DNA of 64,000 bases, taken from contig URYL01000010.1 in assembly GCA_900552075.1 (NCBI GenBank), positions 62,001 to 126,000 of the forward strand. The letters run 5' to 3'. Both the position numbers and the translations under genes were made by a program. The notes under the pieces are model-generated. The model had not been told where the DNA came from and ran no database searches. It was given only the letters and a program-made list of their open reading frames with translations. Source of the DNA: an uncultured Bacteroides sp. GTDB taxonomy: Bacteria; Bacteroidota; Bacteroidia; Bacteroidales; Bacteroidaceae. Shown here in pieces: positions 33,401 to 42,445 of the stretch; position 1 is the first letter of the stretch, and each line of letters opens with the position of its first letter.

Positions 33401-35776
33401 ATGTTTTACAAACGAATTGCTCCCTTTATCCTTTTCTTGTGTTTTGTGCTGAAAGTGTTTGCCGTTGAATACCAGATAAAAGGAAGCGTGATTGACAAAT
33501 CCACCCGCCAACCGCTGGAGTTTGTGAACGTGCTGGTGGTGGGGTTGGGCATCGGCGCTTCGACCGACAGCAATGGAAACTTTACCATTACGCAGGTGCC
33601 TCCGGGAATCTATCGCCTGCAGGCCTCGTTTCTGGGGTATAAAACGGCACTGACTCCCGAATACCGTGTGAACCATGTCACTCCCTATGTGCTGATTGAG
33701 CTGGAGGAAGAAAACACCTCCCTGAATGAAGTGGTGGTCACTGCCTCTCCCTTTCAGAAAGTGGTGGAGAGTCCGGTCAGCCTGCGGGTCATCGGTTTGC
33801 AGGAGATAGAGAAAGCTCCGGGTGCCAACCGCGACATCTCAAAGGTGGTGCAGAATTATCCGGGAGTGGCTTTTTCTCCCATCGGCTACCGTAATGATTT
33901 GATTGTGCGAGGCGGTGGGCCTTCAGAAAACCGTTTCTATCTGGATGGAGTGGAAATTCCGAATATCAACCATTTTAGTACCCAGGGAGCTTCCGGCGGA
34001 CCGGTCGGACTGATTGATGCCGACCTGATTCGTAGTGTGAAGTTTTACAGCGGGGCCTTCCCGGCTGACAGAGGCAATGCCCTGAGCAGTGTGTTGGATT
34101 TCAGTCTGCGCGATGGAGACATGGAGCGGAACTCCCTGAAAGCGACCTTGGGCGCTTCGGAAGTCTCTTTGAGTTCCAATGGGCACTTGGGTAAAAAGAC
34201 CTCCTATCTGGTGTCGGTCCGCCAGTCCTACTTGCAGGCTTTGTTCAAGGTGCTGGGACTGCCTTTCCTGCCTGCGTATACCGATGCCTCCTTCAAGCTG
34301 AAAACCCGTTTCGACAGTCACAATGAACTGACTTTGCTCGGACTGGGAGGCCTTGACCGTATGAAACTGAATCTGGGTATTGAGGGAGAAGATGCCGAAT
34401 ACATGCTCAGTTACCTTCCCAAGATAGAGCAGGAAACCTATACCGTAGGCGGGGTGTACCGGCATTATACCCCTATACATGTGCAGACCATCGTGCTGAG
34501 TCAGAGCTATCTGAACAACCGGAACATCAAATACCGTAATAACGATGAAAGCAGTGAGGACAATCTGACGCTGCATTTGGGTTCAGTGGAACAGGAAACC
34601 AAACTGCGAATGGAGAACACTTCCTCGTGGAGTGTGTGGAAGGTAAAAGCCGGTTTTGACCTGAACTATTCCCGCTACAAAAGCGATGAATACCGGAAGA
34701 TATTTGCCGATGTACTTCGGGAATACAATTACCACACCGACCTCTCCCTCTGGCGGTGGGGACTGTTTGCTTCCATCGATTATGCGGCTCCCGACAAAAG
34801 TTTTACAGCTTCCATTGGCGTGCGTACCGATGGCAACAATTACAGCGACAAGATGAAAGAATTGTGGCGCCAGCTTTCTCCCCGTCTGTCCGTGTCCTAT
34901 CGTCTGGCCGACGGACTGTTCCTGAGCGGTCATGTGGGGCTGTACTACCAGCTGCCTTCTTATACCGCCTTGGGTTTCAAGGGAGAAGCCGGAGACTACG
35001 TGAACAAACACTTGGATTATATCTCCGTGTCGCAGGAGAGTGTGGGACTGTCCTGGACTCCTAATGAAAACATGGAGTTCACGGTGGAAGGTTTCTACAA
35101 ACTCTATGGAAACATGCCGTTCTCTTTGTCCGACCAGATACCTTTGTCGTGCAAGGGAAATGATTACGGGACGATTGGCAACGAAGCCCTTTCATCCCAG
35201 GCCAAAGGACGTTCCTACGGAGCGGAACTGATGTTCAAATGGTTGCTGACACAGAAACTGAACCTCTCTTCTTCACTGACCATTTTCAAAAGTGAGTTCA
35301 AGGACGGCAAGCAAGGCAGCTATGTGCCTTCCGCTTGGGACAACCGTTTCATCCTGAACGTGAGCGGTACCTATAACTTTCCTAAGCATTGGAGCCTGGG
35401 TGCCAAAGTCAGCTGCATCGGAGGTTCTCCATACACTCCCTATGATGAGGCGAAATCGTCTCTGGTGGAGGCCTGGGACGTACAAGGACGGGCTTATTAC
35501 GACTACAGCCGTTATAACCAGGAGCGTCTCCCCGTGTTCGGACAGTTGGATGTGCGGGTAGACAAAACCTTTTATTTGAAGAAATGCATGCTGGGCTTTT
35601 ACCTCGACATCCAGAACATCACAGCCAGCAAGCTGCGTCGGCCGGATGCCCTGATGAGTACGGGCCAGATTGAAAACCCCTCTGCTCCGCTGGCTGAACA
35701 GCGTTACGTCATGAAATCCATCCGTCAGGAAAGCGGCACCCTGCTTCCCACACTGGGTATTACTTTTGAATATTGA
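33401..35776 (+). CDS. TonB-dependent receptor with carboxypeptidase-regulatory-like domain
   Basis: A 791-residue outer-membrane transporter. The signal peptide ends near VFAVE. A CarboxypepD_reg-like domain covers about 22-105 (GSVIDKSTRQPLEFVNVLV, TDSNGNFTITQVPPGIY). The plug domain is clear: LNEVVVTASPF, then VVQNYPGVAFSP and DLIVRGGGPSENRFYLDGVEI, the classic TonB-receptor plug signature. The beta-barrel covers about 235-791 and ends in GITFEY (terminal aromatic). A GTG two codons upstream (33395) opens the frame; the ATG at 33401 gives a clean signal sequence. Substrate is not known; no SusD is next to it. The convergent manC-type gene is separated by a terminator. Confidence 0.88.
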   Translation: MFYKRIAPFILFLCFVLKVFAVEYQIKGSVIDKSTRQPLEFVNVLVVGLGIGASTDSNGNFTITQVPPGIYRLQASFLGYKTALTPEYRVNHVTPYVLIELEEENTSLNEVVVTASPFQKVVESPVSLRVIGLQEIEKAPGANRDISKVVQNYPGVAFSPIGYRNDLIVRGGGPSENRFYLDGVEIPNINHFSTQGASGGPVGLIDADLIRSVKFYSGAFPADRGNALSSVLDFSLRDGDMERNSLKATLGASEVSLSSNGHLGKKTSYLVSVRQSYLQALFKVLGLPFLPAYTDASFKLKTRFDSHNELTLLGLGGLDRMKLNLGIEGEDAEYMLSYLPKIEQETYTVGGVYRHYTPIHVQTIVLSQSYLNNRNIKYRNNDESSEDNLTLHLGSVEQETKLRMENTSSWSVWKVKAGFDLNYSRYKSDEYRKIFADVLREYNYHTDLSLWRWGLFASIDYAAPDKSFTASIGVRTDGNNYSDKMKELWRQLSPRLSVSYRLADGLFLSGHVGLYYQLPSYTALGFKGEAGDYVNKHLDYISVSQESVGLSWTPNENMEFTVEGFYKLYGNMPFSLSDQIPLSCKGNDYGTIGNEALSSQAKGRSYGAELMFKWLLTQKLNLSSSLTIFKSEFKDGKQGSYVPSAWDNRFILNVSGTYNFPKHWSLGAKVSCIGGSPYTPYDEAKSSLVEAWDVQGRAYYDYSRYNQERLPVFGQLDVRVDKTFYLKKCMLGFYLDIQNITASKLRRPDALMSTGQIENPSAPLAEQRYVMKSIRQESGTLLPTLGITFEY

Positions 35777-35793
35777 GAATAAGACGACATAAG

Positions 35794-35840
35794 AAAACGG
35801 TCTGCTTCTTTCTTCGAGGAAAGCGGCAGACCGTTTTCAT
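35794..35840. terminator. Bidirectional terminator between convergent genes
   Basis: AAAACGGTCTGC (35794-35805) and GCAGACCGTTTT (35826-35837) flank a T/A-rich loop. Confidence 0.9.
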
Positions 35841-35870
35841 TATCTGAATGGACGGATTGCTTTTTGCGGT

Positions 35871-36917
35871 TTATGAGTATTGTTCTCCGAATTTCATTTC
35901 CGCGTCATTAACGAACTTCCGGATGGCATTCTGGTCGTCCTTCTTGCAGATGAGCAAGGCATTTCCCTGTTCCGCAATCAGATAATTCTCCAAATCCTGT
36001 ACTACCACCAGCTTGTCTTTCGGCGTCATGATGATATTTCCCTTGCAGTTGTACAACAACGTGTTGCTGTGTGTAGTCACATTCTGGTTCTCATCCTTCG
36101 GTGAGGCATCGTAGAGCGAGTTCCACGTGCCGATGTCCGCCCATCCGAAGTCGCACAATAACACGTACACATTGTTCGCCTTTTCCATGATGCTATAGTC
36201 GATGGAACTGTTCGGACATGTACTGAACTTTGGTATGTCACATTCCACTTGCGGACACACATCCGCCATCATTTCATGAAACGCTTTCAGAATGGTATTG
36301 ACATGCCATACAAAGATGCCCGAGTTCCAGTAAAATTCATTGCTCTGTACGAACACCTCCGCAAATTCCCGCAGCGGTTTTTCGACGAACGTTTTGACTT
36401 TATAGAAGTCTTCTTCCTTATCTTCTTCAGAAATCTGGATATAGCCGTAACCCGTTTCCGGGTAGCTGGGTTTGATGCCCAGTGTCAGAAGCTTGTCCGT
36501 GCGGGAAGCAAATTCCAGTGATTTCAGGATATCCCGTTTGAACTCATCCGTTTTGAGAATCAGGTGGTCGGACGGGGCGACAACGATACTTGCGTCGGGA
36601 TTGATTTTCTGGATGACATACGAAGCGTATGCGATGGCAGGAGCCGTATTTCGGTGTTCTTCCTCTACGATGAGCTGTGATTCCTTGAAGTCGGGGAGCG
36701 AGTTCAGCACCAGTTCCCTGTAATGCTGGTTGGTAGTGATGAAAATATTCTCCGCAGGAAGTATTTGCTTGTATCTTTCGTAAGTCTGTTGCAAGAGCGT
36801 CTGCCCAGTTCCAAAGAAGTCGAGGAATTGTTTGGGTAAGGCTTTGCGGCTATATGGCCAGAACCGACGCCCGGTTCCTCCGGCCATGATGATGCAATAA
36901 AAATTCTTACTGTCCAT
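35871..36917 (-). CDS. Mannose-1-phosphate guanylyltransferase
   Basis: A 348-residue GDP-mannose pyrophosphorylase. The nucleotide-binding start is IMAGGTGRRFWPYSRKALPKQ (about residues 10-30, GGxGxRxxPxSR..PKQ). The sugar-binding FVEKP and the WNSGIFVW block lie at about 170-205. It makes GDP-mannose for surface polysaccharide or glycoprotein. No C-terminal mannose-6-phosphate isomerase domain is present, so it is the short, single-function form. ATG at 36917 is clear. It diverges from the tRNA-Leu gene, the site where the mobile element is inserted. Confidence 0.92.
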   Translation of the reverse strand: MDSKNFYCIIMAGGTGRRFWPYSRKALPKQFLDFFGTGQTLLQQTYERYKQILPAENIFITTNQHYRELVLNSLPDFKESQLIVEEEHRNTAPAIAYASYVIQKINPDASIVVAPSDHLILKTDEFKRDILKSLEFASRTDKLLTLGIKPSYPETGYGYIQISEEDKEEDFYKVKTFVEKPLREFAEVFVQSNEFYWNSGIFVWHVNTILKAFHEMMADVCPQVECDIPKFSTCPNSSIDYSIMEKANNVYVLLCDFGWADIGTWNSLYDASPKDENQNVTTHSNTLLYNCKGNIIMTPKDKLVVVQDLENYLIAEQGNALLICKKDDQNAIRKFVNDAEMKFGEQYS

Positions 36918-37033
36918 GGTAGATGCTAGCGTTAAAGTTTGATGCTAAGATAAAGCTTATTTTGCAAGAAACGTCAGAAAAGGATTCTAAATAGTGTTAG
37001 AAAACTTTTTTTCGTTTTTTTCGGCGGGAATCC

Positions 37034-37063
37034 TTGCAATATCGGAAAAGATGTGTACCTTTG
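37034..37063 (+). promoter_or_regulatory. Promoter of tRNA-Leu
   Basis: TTG (37034-37036) and TACCTTTG (37056-37063), 19 bp apart, lie 20 bp before the tRNA. Confidence 0.6.
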
Positions 37064-37083
37064 CACTCGCAATCAAAAATTAT

Positions 37084-37167
37084 GCCCAGATGGCGGAATC
37101 GGTAGACGCGCTGGTCTCAAACACCAGTGGAGTAACATCCATCCCGGTTCGACCCCGGGTCTGGGTA
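37084..37167 (+). tRNA. tRNA-Leu (anticodon CAA)
   Basis: The acceptor GCCCAGA pairs with TCTGGGT (37160-37166). The D arm is GCGGAATCGGTAGACGC. The anticodon stem CTGGT/ACCAG encloses loop CTCAAAC with anticodon CAA (reads UUG). A long variable arm (TGGAGTAACATCCA region) follows, as expected for leucine. The T arm is CCCGGTTCGACCCCGGG. The CCA end is not encoded. The 3' end is the attachment site of the mobile element. Confidence 0.97.
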
Positions 37168-37168
37168 C
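37155..37168 (+). repeat. Left attachment site of the mobile element (attL core)
   Basis: CCGGGTCTGGGTAC, the 3' end of tRNA-Leu, recurs exactly at 48201-48214. The two copies bound an 11-kb island whose integrase lies next to the right copy. Confidence 0.9.
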
Positions 37169-37171
37169 TTC

Positions 37172-37215
37172 AAACCCTTGGTAATTAACTGATTATCAAG
37201 GGTTTTCTTTTTATC
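37172..37215 (+). terminator. Element-borne terminator just after tRNA-Leu
   Basis: AAACCCTTG (37172-37180) pairs with CAAGGGTTT (37197-37205), inner pairs GTAAT/ATTAT add to it, then CTTTTTA. It lies five bases past the tRNA 3' end and is part of the inserted DNA. Confidence 0.8.
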
Positions 37216-37345
37216 GGGCGTACTAAAAGTGTACTTCCTGACGAAAAGAAAAAGAAAGAGTACTTTCGCCGTTTTAGCAACCTTATATTTATGCTTTATT
37301 AACAAAGATGCTGCATATTTCTTCCTTTCTCCTGCTTTTGTTTGC

Positions 37346-37375
37346 TTTGAAAACGGTATCCATCACTTATCTTTG
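37346..37375 (+). promoter_or_regulatory. Promoter of the first element gene
   Basis: TTTG (37346-37349) and TATCTTTG (37368-37375), 18 bp apart, precede the ATG at 37407. Confidence 0.6.
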
Positions 37376-37406
37376 TAACCCAAACCGATTTTAATGCACA
37401 ACGTAT

Positions 37407-38315
37407 ATGGAAGATTTCAGAGAAACCAACTTCAAAAAGATACAGCAGTTACTTGATAAATGTGTTGCCCATGAATACGGGATGAAAACTAATGCGCTTG
37501 CCTTAAAGCGTGAATACCTGACGGAAGCGCAAATGAATGACTACATCCGGCAAGAAATTTTCAACGTGACCGAGAACCTTGTATCCCTATGCCAAAAGAA
37601 CCGTGCCCTGCACAATATACGTTTTGACATACTGATGCCGGACTTCCTTTGGGAAAGCGGTTTCTTCGAGAATCTCTCTTTTGACGAGCGGAAAAAATAT
37701 ATTTCGTTCCAATGTTCTTCTTTTGATATGGACAAATACCTGCAATCTTCCACTTGCTATGATGAGCAGCTTCCGTTCTTTTCTTCCATTGTGCGCCTTG
37801 TCATGCAGACCCAATATCTGGAATACCTCCAACAATCGGAGGACGCCAGTCATGCCTCTGTTCCTTTGGATGAGAAATCAGAAGAACAGCCAAAAGAAGA
37901 AGAGAAGGCACAGCCTGAGCCGACCAAGATAGTCGGGAAATCCAATCCATTCAAATCAGTCCTTACAACGCAACAAATCAAACTGTTGGTCGAATGTATC
38001 AACGAAGCGCACATATTCACCACGACAATCACCCCGAAAATCCTTTCGGACTTCTTCGCCTGCAAACTGAACGGGGTATTGAAGTCCAACAACAACCGCT
38101 TGCTGGCTTATCTGATGATGCAGCTTAGCTGCTACAACTATATCGCTTATGAGTGGCAGTCCGTCATAGCCAACAACAAGCTGGTACTTGCCAAGATAAA
38201 AGACAAATACCTCACACGCAGCGACTTGTCGAGCGCGACAGACAACGTGAAGTGCATCTACCCGAAAGGATACGAAATCATAGACAAATACATCAAGCAA
38301 CTGCAAAAAGGTTGA
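37407..38315 (+). CDS. Hypothetical protein of mobilizable element
   Basis: A 302-residue cytoplasmic protein at the left end of the element. It is helical and charged, with an acidic low-complexity linker at about 145-172 (LDEKSEEQPKEEEKAQPEPT) dividing two parts. The C-terminal part begins near TTQQIKLLVECINEAHIFTT and includes LAYLMMQLSCYNYIAYEW. I do not recognise a domain. It has its own promoter. Proteins of this shape occur at the same place in related Bacteroides elements, upstream of the excisionase and repA genes, so a regulatory or replication-accessory role is possible. Confidence 0.6.
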   Translation: MEDFRETNFKKIQQLLDKCVAHEYGMKTNALALKREYLTEAQMNDYIRQEIFNVTENLVSLCQKNRALHNIRFDILMPDFLWESGFFENLSFDERKKYISFQCSSFDMDKYLQSSTCYDEQLPFFSSIVRLVMQTQYLEYLQQSEDASHASVPLDEKSEEQPKEEEKAQPEPTKIVGKSNPFKSVLTTQQIKLLVECINEAHIFTTTITPKILSDFFACKLNGVLKSNNNRLLAYLMMQLSCYNYIAYEWQSVIANNKLVLAKIKDKYLTRSDLSSATDNVKCIYPKGYEIIDKYIKQLQKG

Positions 38316-38367
38316 GCATAGTCTGAGCGGTCAAACAAAGCTCAATTAGACTTCATTTCCAAGCCTT

Positions 38368-38375
38368 TAACTTTG
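38368..38375 (+). promoter_or_regulatory. Candidate -7 box for the excisionase operon
   Basis: TAACTTTG at 38368-38375 fits TAnnTTTG. The next gene begins at 38548. Confidence 0.4.
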
Positions 38376-38547
38376 CCCCCGTTAACAAAACGATGCGGCA
38401 TGTCGGCATAGGTCAAAACAAAAATATTTCACGTGAGTTACCCGTAACTTATGTGTTGATGTTTTGGAGGATGCCGATTTTTGCTCCATCAAAAATAAAA
38501 CGAGGGTGCGCACCTTCATATTGTTTCACCAAAAAGTTTCAAGCAAT

Positions 38548-38835
38548 ATGGAAAAAACTTTGGAAATGCGAGTGGAAGAACTCGAAAGAATGTTGTTCCT
38601 AACCAAGAACGTGCTTAGCTTTGATGAAGCGAGCACATTCCTCAACCTGTCCAAAAGTTACCTTTACAAGCTGACTTCGGGCAATCTGATTCCCCATTAC
38701 AAGCCGCAGGGGAAGATGCTTTATTTTGAGAAGTCCGAACTGGAAGCATGGCTCCGCCAGAATCCGGTAAAGACCAAAACGCAGATAGAGCAGGAAGCGC
38801 AGAAGTATGTTCTCAACCGTCCCTTAAAGAAGTAA
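38548..38835 (+). CDS. Excisionase-like helix-turn-helix protein
   Basis: A 95-residue protein with a MerR/excisionase-type winged helix: VLSFDEASTFLNLSKSYLYKLTSGNLIPHYKPQG is the HTH, followed by KMLYFEKSELEAWL (about residues 57-70). This is the helix-turn-helix_17 pattern of Bacteroides mobile elements. The true start is the ATG at 38548, since residues before it are unlike the family. It overlaps no other gene and is followed 5 bp later by the RepA-like gene, so the two are probably one operon. It may act as a directionality factor for the integrase. Confidence 0.85.
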   Translation: MEKTLEMRVEELERMLFLTKNVLSFDEASTFLNLSKSYLYKLTSGNLIPHYKPQGKMLYFEKSELEAWLRQNPVKTKTQIEQEAQKYVLNRPLKK

Positions 38836-38840
38836 AGCCC

Positions 38841-39914
38841 ATGGAAAACAAGAAAAGCACGGAAGCTAAAGGGGACACCATCATGAAGAAGGAAGAATTT
38901 GCTGCCCTTTGGAAAAGCATCCGCCTGAAAGTGACGGACACTTACGATGTGCCGCCTGAAATCCTTTGGGTAAACGGCTCCACCATCGGGACGCTGGGCA
39001 ACTTCAGCGCCTCCACAGGCAAGGCGAAAAGCAAGAAGACGTTCAACATCTCCGCCATCGTTGCAGCAGCACTGACCAATGACGAGGTGCTGCACTATTC
39101 GGCGTGCCTGCCTCCGGACAAACGGAAAATCCTTTATGTGGACACCGAACAGAGCAGGTACCATTGCCACAAGGTGATGGAACGCATCCTGCGGCTTGCC
39201 GGACTGCCGACCGACCAGGACAGGGACGACTTTGTTTTCATCGTGCTCAGGGAACAGACCCCTGACATACGGAAGCGGATTATCGAGTATATGCTGGAGA
39301 ACATGCCCGAAGTGGGGCTGCTCATCATTGACGGCATCCGTGACCTGATGTATGACATCAACAGCCCCAGCGAATCGACCGACCTGATTAACCTGCTCAT
39401 GCGCTGGTCAAGCGGATACAACCTGCACATTCATACCGTGCTGCATCTGAACAAGGGGGATGACAATACGAGGGGACATATCGGCACGGAACTGAACAAC
39501 AAGGCGGAAACCGTCCTGCAAATAACCAAGAGCACGCAGGACGGGAACATCAGCGAGGTAAAGGCGATGCACATACGTGACCGGGACTTCGAGCCTTTCG
39601 CCTTCCGCATCAACGACAGCGCATTGCCCGAAGTCGTGGACGGCTATGTATTCCAGCAGCCCAAGCAGGAAAAAAGTTTCCCGCTTACGGAACTGACTGA
39701 ACAGCAGCACCGCACGGCGTTGGAAAACGGTTTCGGCAAGCGCACCGTACAGGGCTATTCCAACGTCATACAAGCGTTGAAGCAGGGCTATGCAAGCATC
39801 GGCTACGAGCGGGGACGCAATGTCCTCGTGGCATTGAACACGTTCCTCGTGAACAAGCGTATGATTGTAAAGGAAGGAAAGGGATACCGTTACAATCCCG
39901 ATTTTCACTACTAA
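38841..39914 (+). CDS. RepA-like AAA ATPase (replication/mobilization helicase)
   Basis: A 357-residue P-loop ATPase of the RepA/DnaB-related hexamer family. Walker-A-like GNFSASTGKAKSKKT lies at about 53-67 and the Walker B strand is GLLIIDGIRDLM (about 158-169). The motif LHLNKGDDNTRGHIGTEL is the DNA-binding/sensor segment conserved in these proteins. The start is at 38841, 5 bp after the excisionase gene. It helps replicate the excised circle or prepare it for transfer, together with the primase downstream. Confidence 0.85.
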   Translation: MENKKSTEAKGDTIMKKEEFAALWKSIRLKVTDTYDVPPEILWVNGSTIGTLGNFSASTGKAKSKKTFNISAIVAAALTNDEVLHYSACLPPDKRKILYVDTEQSRYHCHKVMERILRLAGLPTDQDRDDFVFIVLREQTPDIRKRIIEYMLENMPEVGLLIIDGIRDLMYDINSPSESTDLINLLMRWSSGYNLHIHTVLHLNKGDDNTRGHIGTELNNKAETVLQITKSTQDGNISEVKAMHIRDRDFEPFAFRINDSALPEVVDGYVFQQPKQEKSFPLTELTEQQHRTALENGFGKRTVQGYSNVIQALKQGYASIGYERGRNVLVALNTFLVNKRMIVKEGKGYRYNPDFHY

Positions 39915-40077
39915 AAACAGGTTTGGTTTAGTTCGGACATATATATAAGGGGAACAGACTTCCCGTTTCCCGTCACTCCCGGCAATCAAGTCCGGTACAG
40001 TACGGGCGTATATATGAAGGTCTAAACCGGACTGGTACACTTCCCAATTATTCATCATCCACTAAATAGTTTGCATT
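39915..40077. other. Gap between RepA-like and primase genes with repeated AT-rich motif
   Basis: CATATATATAAGGGGA (near 39938) and CGTATATATGAAGGTC (near 40008) are similar, and GGTCCGG/CCGGACTGG-type inverted bases are present. Its place between repA-like and primase genes would suit a replication origin, but no true iterons can be shown. Confidence 0.3.
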
Positions 40078-41007
40078 ATGAACATTGAAGAAGCAAAGAA
40101 AATACCCATCACCGATTACCTGTACAGTCTGGGATATTCACCCGTCAAGCAGCAGGGAGCGAATCTATGGTACAAATCGCCACTGAGGGAGGAACATGAA
40201 GCATCCTTTAAAGTAAACACAGAACGGGAACAATGGTATGACTTCGGGGCTGGCAAAGGCGGCAACATCATCGCACTGGCACAGGAACTTTACTGTTCCG
40301 ACCATCTGCCGTACCTCTTAAACCGGATAGCAGAACAGGCACAGCATGTCCGCCCGGTCAGTTTTTCTTTTCGGCAGCAAAGGTCGGCACCGAGTTTTCA
40401 ACATTTGGAAGTCCGTGACCTCACCCATCCGGCATTACTCCGTTACTTGCAGGGGCGTGGCATTGACCTCACACTGGCAAAAAGAGAATGCAGGGAACTG
40501 CATTTCACCCATGACGGCAAGCCCTACTTTGCCATCGGTTTCCCGAATGTGGATGGCGGCTACGAGGTGCGCAACTCCTTTTTCAAAGGCTGCATCGCAC
40601 CGAAAGACATCACCCATATCCGGCAAGAGGGCGAACCAAGGGAGAAGTGCCTGGTGTTCGAGGGCTTCATGGACTATCTTTCATTCCTCACGCTAAGGAC
40701 AAAGAACTGCCCTGCCATGCCCAACCTTGACAGGCAGGATTACGTCATACTCAACTCCACCGCCAATGTACAGAAAGCCATTGACGTATTGGGGCAGTAT
40801 GAACGCATCCACTGCCTGCTCGACAATGACGGGGCAGGCATCCGGGCAACGCAAGCCATCACAGCGGAATACTCCTATCGGGTACGGGATTTCTCGCACA
40901 ATTACCGGGGATATTCCGACCTGAACGATTACCTGTGCGGCAGGAAGCAGGAACAGAAAAACGGACAGAAACTGCTGCTAAGGCAGAAGAAAGGCAGGGG
41001 AATCTAA
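40078..41007 (+). CDS. Toprim-domain primase of mobile element, degenerate zinc finger
   Basis: A 309-residue DnaG-type primase. Residues 1-75 match the CHC2 zinc-finger region in spacing (YKSPLREEHEASFKV and WYDFGAGKGGNIIAL), but the zinc-binding cysteines and histidine are missing. The Toprim domain (about 175-280) has the catalytic-glutamate motif VFEGFMDYLSF and the metal site LLDNDGAG. This is the standard primase of Bacteroides mobilizable elements. The ATG at 40078 is clear. The candidate oriT lies 60-90 bp downstream. Confidence 0.85.
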   Translation: MNIEEAKKIPITDYLYSLGYSPVKQQGANLWYKSPLREEHEASFKVNTEREQWYDFGAGKGGNIIALAQELYCSDHLPYLLNRIAEQAQHVRPVSFSFRQQRSAPSFQHLEVRDLTHPALLRYLQGRGIDLTLAKRECRELHFTHDGKPYFAIGFPNVDGGYEVRNSFFKGCIAPKDITHIRQEGEPREKCLVFEGFMDYLSFLTLRTKNCPAMPNLDRQDYVILNSTANVQKAIDVLGQYERIHCLLDNDGAGIRATQAITAEYSYRVRDFSHNYRGYSDLNDYLCGRKQEQKNGQKLLLRQKKGRGI

Positions 41008-41057
41008 CCTTGCGGAGATAGACACTGTGACCAACGGGCAGACGTTTCTTAGGGGAA

Positions 41058-41093
41058 GCAAGGTTATGTTTCGGTAGACCGAAACCGCCTTGC
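41058..41093. promoter_or_regulatory. Candidate transfer origin (oriT) hairpin
   Basis: GCAAGG (41058-41063) pairs with CCTTGC (41088-41093), and inside is a perfect GTTTCGGT (41068-41075) / ACCGAAAC (41078-41085) stem. It lies directly upstream of the mobilization genes, where the nick site of this element type is expected. The nick position cannot be told. Confidence 0.6.
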
Positions 41094-41163
41094 TTTGCTC
41101 CCCGCAAAGGAAACCGCTCCCGTCGGTCGCAATTTTCAAGACAACTTCCAAAGACAAAAATGT

Positions 41164-41547
41164 ATGACAGATACAAGGAACAAATCAGGCGGTCGTCCGG
41201 CAAAGAACCGGATAGACAAGCAAAGACGTGTGGTCAGCACGAAGCTGACCGAGTTGCAGTATTACGCCATCAGGAAGCGGGCGTCAGAAGCCGGGCTGCG
41301 TGTCAGTGAATATGTGCGGCAAGCAGTTGTGTCAGCAGAGATAACGCCCCGGCTGAACAGGCAGGATGCGGACACCCTCCGCAAGCTGGCTGGGGAAGCC
41401 AACAACATCAACCAGCTGGCGCACCGGGCAAATGCCGGAGGCTTTGCGAAGGTGGCGGTCGAACTGGTGAAGCTCAAGAACAGGATAGTGGAAATAATAA
41501 GCCATTTGTCGGATGATTGGAAAAATAAGGAAAGGAAGCGGTTTTAA
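41164..41547 (+). CDS. Mobilization accessory protein (MobB/BmgB-like, ribbon-helix-helix)
   Basis: A 127-residue basic protein that binds oriT and assists the relaxase. The N-terminal part is basic and has the RHH-like run VVSTKLTELQYYAIRKRASEAGLRVSEYVRQ (about 22-52), and the C-terminus has NNINQLAHRANAGGF (about 80-95), the hallmark of MobC-type accessory proteins. The ATG at 41164 is preferred, since the upstream part of the frame (from 41095) is unlike the family. It overlaps the relaxase gene by 35 bp in another frame, a sign of translational coupling. Confidence 0.88.
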   Translation: MTDTRNKSGGRPAKNRIDKQRRVVSTKLTELQYYAIRKRASEAGLRVSEYVRQAVVSAEITPRLNRQDADTLRKLAGEANNINQLAHRANAGGFAKVAVELVKLKNRIVEIISHLSDDWKNKERKRF

Positions 41548-42439
41548 GGGCTGTGTGGACTACGTGCTGGGCAAGCAGCAGGCGGTCTTGCTCCATGCGG
41601 ACGGAGTACTGGCGGAAAGCAGGCAGGACATCATCCGCTGCTTCTGCGCACAAGCCTCCATGAATCCCCGTCTGGGCAAGCCAGTCGGACATATCGCGCT
41701 GAGCTATTCGGTAAACGATGCGCCCAAGCTGACGGACGAGAAGATGATACAACTTGCGCAAGAGTATATGCGCGAGATGAAAATCACCGATACGCAGTAC
41801 ATCATCGTGCGCCACCAAGACAGGGAGCATCCGCATGTGCATATCGTGTTCAACCGGATAGACAACAACGGCAAGACCATTTCGGACAGGAATGATATGT
41901 ACCGTAACGAACAGGTATGCAAGAAGCTGAAAGCCAAGCACGGGCTATACTTCGCCAAAGGCAAGGAGCAGGTTAAGCGGCACCGCCTGAAAGAGCCGGA
42001 CAAGTCGAAATACGAGATTTACACGGCTGTGAGGGATGAAATCGGCAAATCTCGGAACTGGCGGCAGTTGCAGGAGCGGCTGGCAGAAAAGGGCATCGGC
42101 ATCCGCTTCAAGTATAAAGGACGTACAGACGAGGTACAGGGCATCTCCTTCACAAAAGGTGCCTATACGTTCAAAGGTTCGGAAATAGACCGCAGTTTCA
42201 GCTTCTCCAAGCTGGATAAGCATTTCGGAAACGCAGGAATGGATGCCGCAGAAAATATCCGACAGCAGATAGTTTCCGCACCCATTTTGGAGCCTGAACA
42301 AACGCCACAGAGGAGCGACAGTCCTTCAATGGGCGGCTTGTTCAGCCTGTTTGATGTTTCGTCGTCTGCTCCATCGGACGAAGAAATCGACTGGAATCTG
42401 AGAAAGAAGAAGAAAAAGAAAAGACAACTTAAACTGTAA
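41513..42439 (+). CDS. Relaxase / mobilization nuclease
   Basis: A 308-residue relaxase that nicks the transfer origin. The conserved histidine motif is HQDREHPHVHIVFNRI (about 100-117), part of the HUH metal site. A catalytic tyrosine is likely in the N-terminal CVDYVLG. The last 70 residues are a polar tail with a lysine run (KKKKKKRQLKL). It belongs to the MobP-type group of Bacteroides mobilizable elements. It starts inside the previous gene; the overlap supports coupling. Confidence 0.92.
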   Translation: MIGKIRKGSGFKGCVDYVLGKQQAVLLHADGVLAESRQDIIRCFCAQASMNPRLGKPVGHIALSYSVNDAPKLTDEKMIQLAQEYMREMKITDTQYIIVRHQDREHPHVHIVFNRIDNNGKTISDRNDMYRNEQVCKKLKAKHGLYFAKGKEQVKRHRLKEPDKSKYEIYTAVRDEIGKSRNWRQLQERLAEKGIGIRFKYKGRTDEVQGISFTKGAYTFKGSEIDRSFSFSKLDKHFGNAGMDAAENIRQQIVSAPILEPEQTPQRSDSPSMGGLFSLFDVSSSAPSDEEIDWNLRKKKKKKRQLKL

Positions 42440-42445
42440 ACGGAT

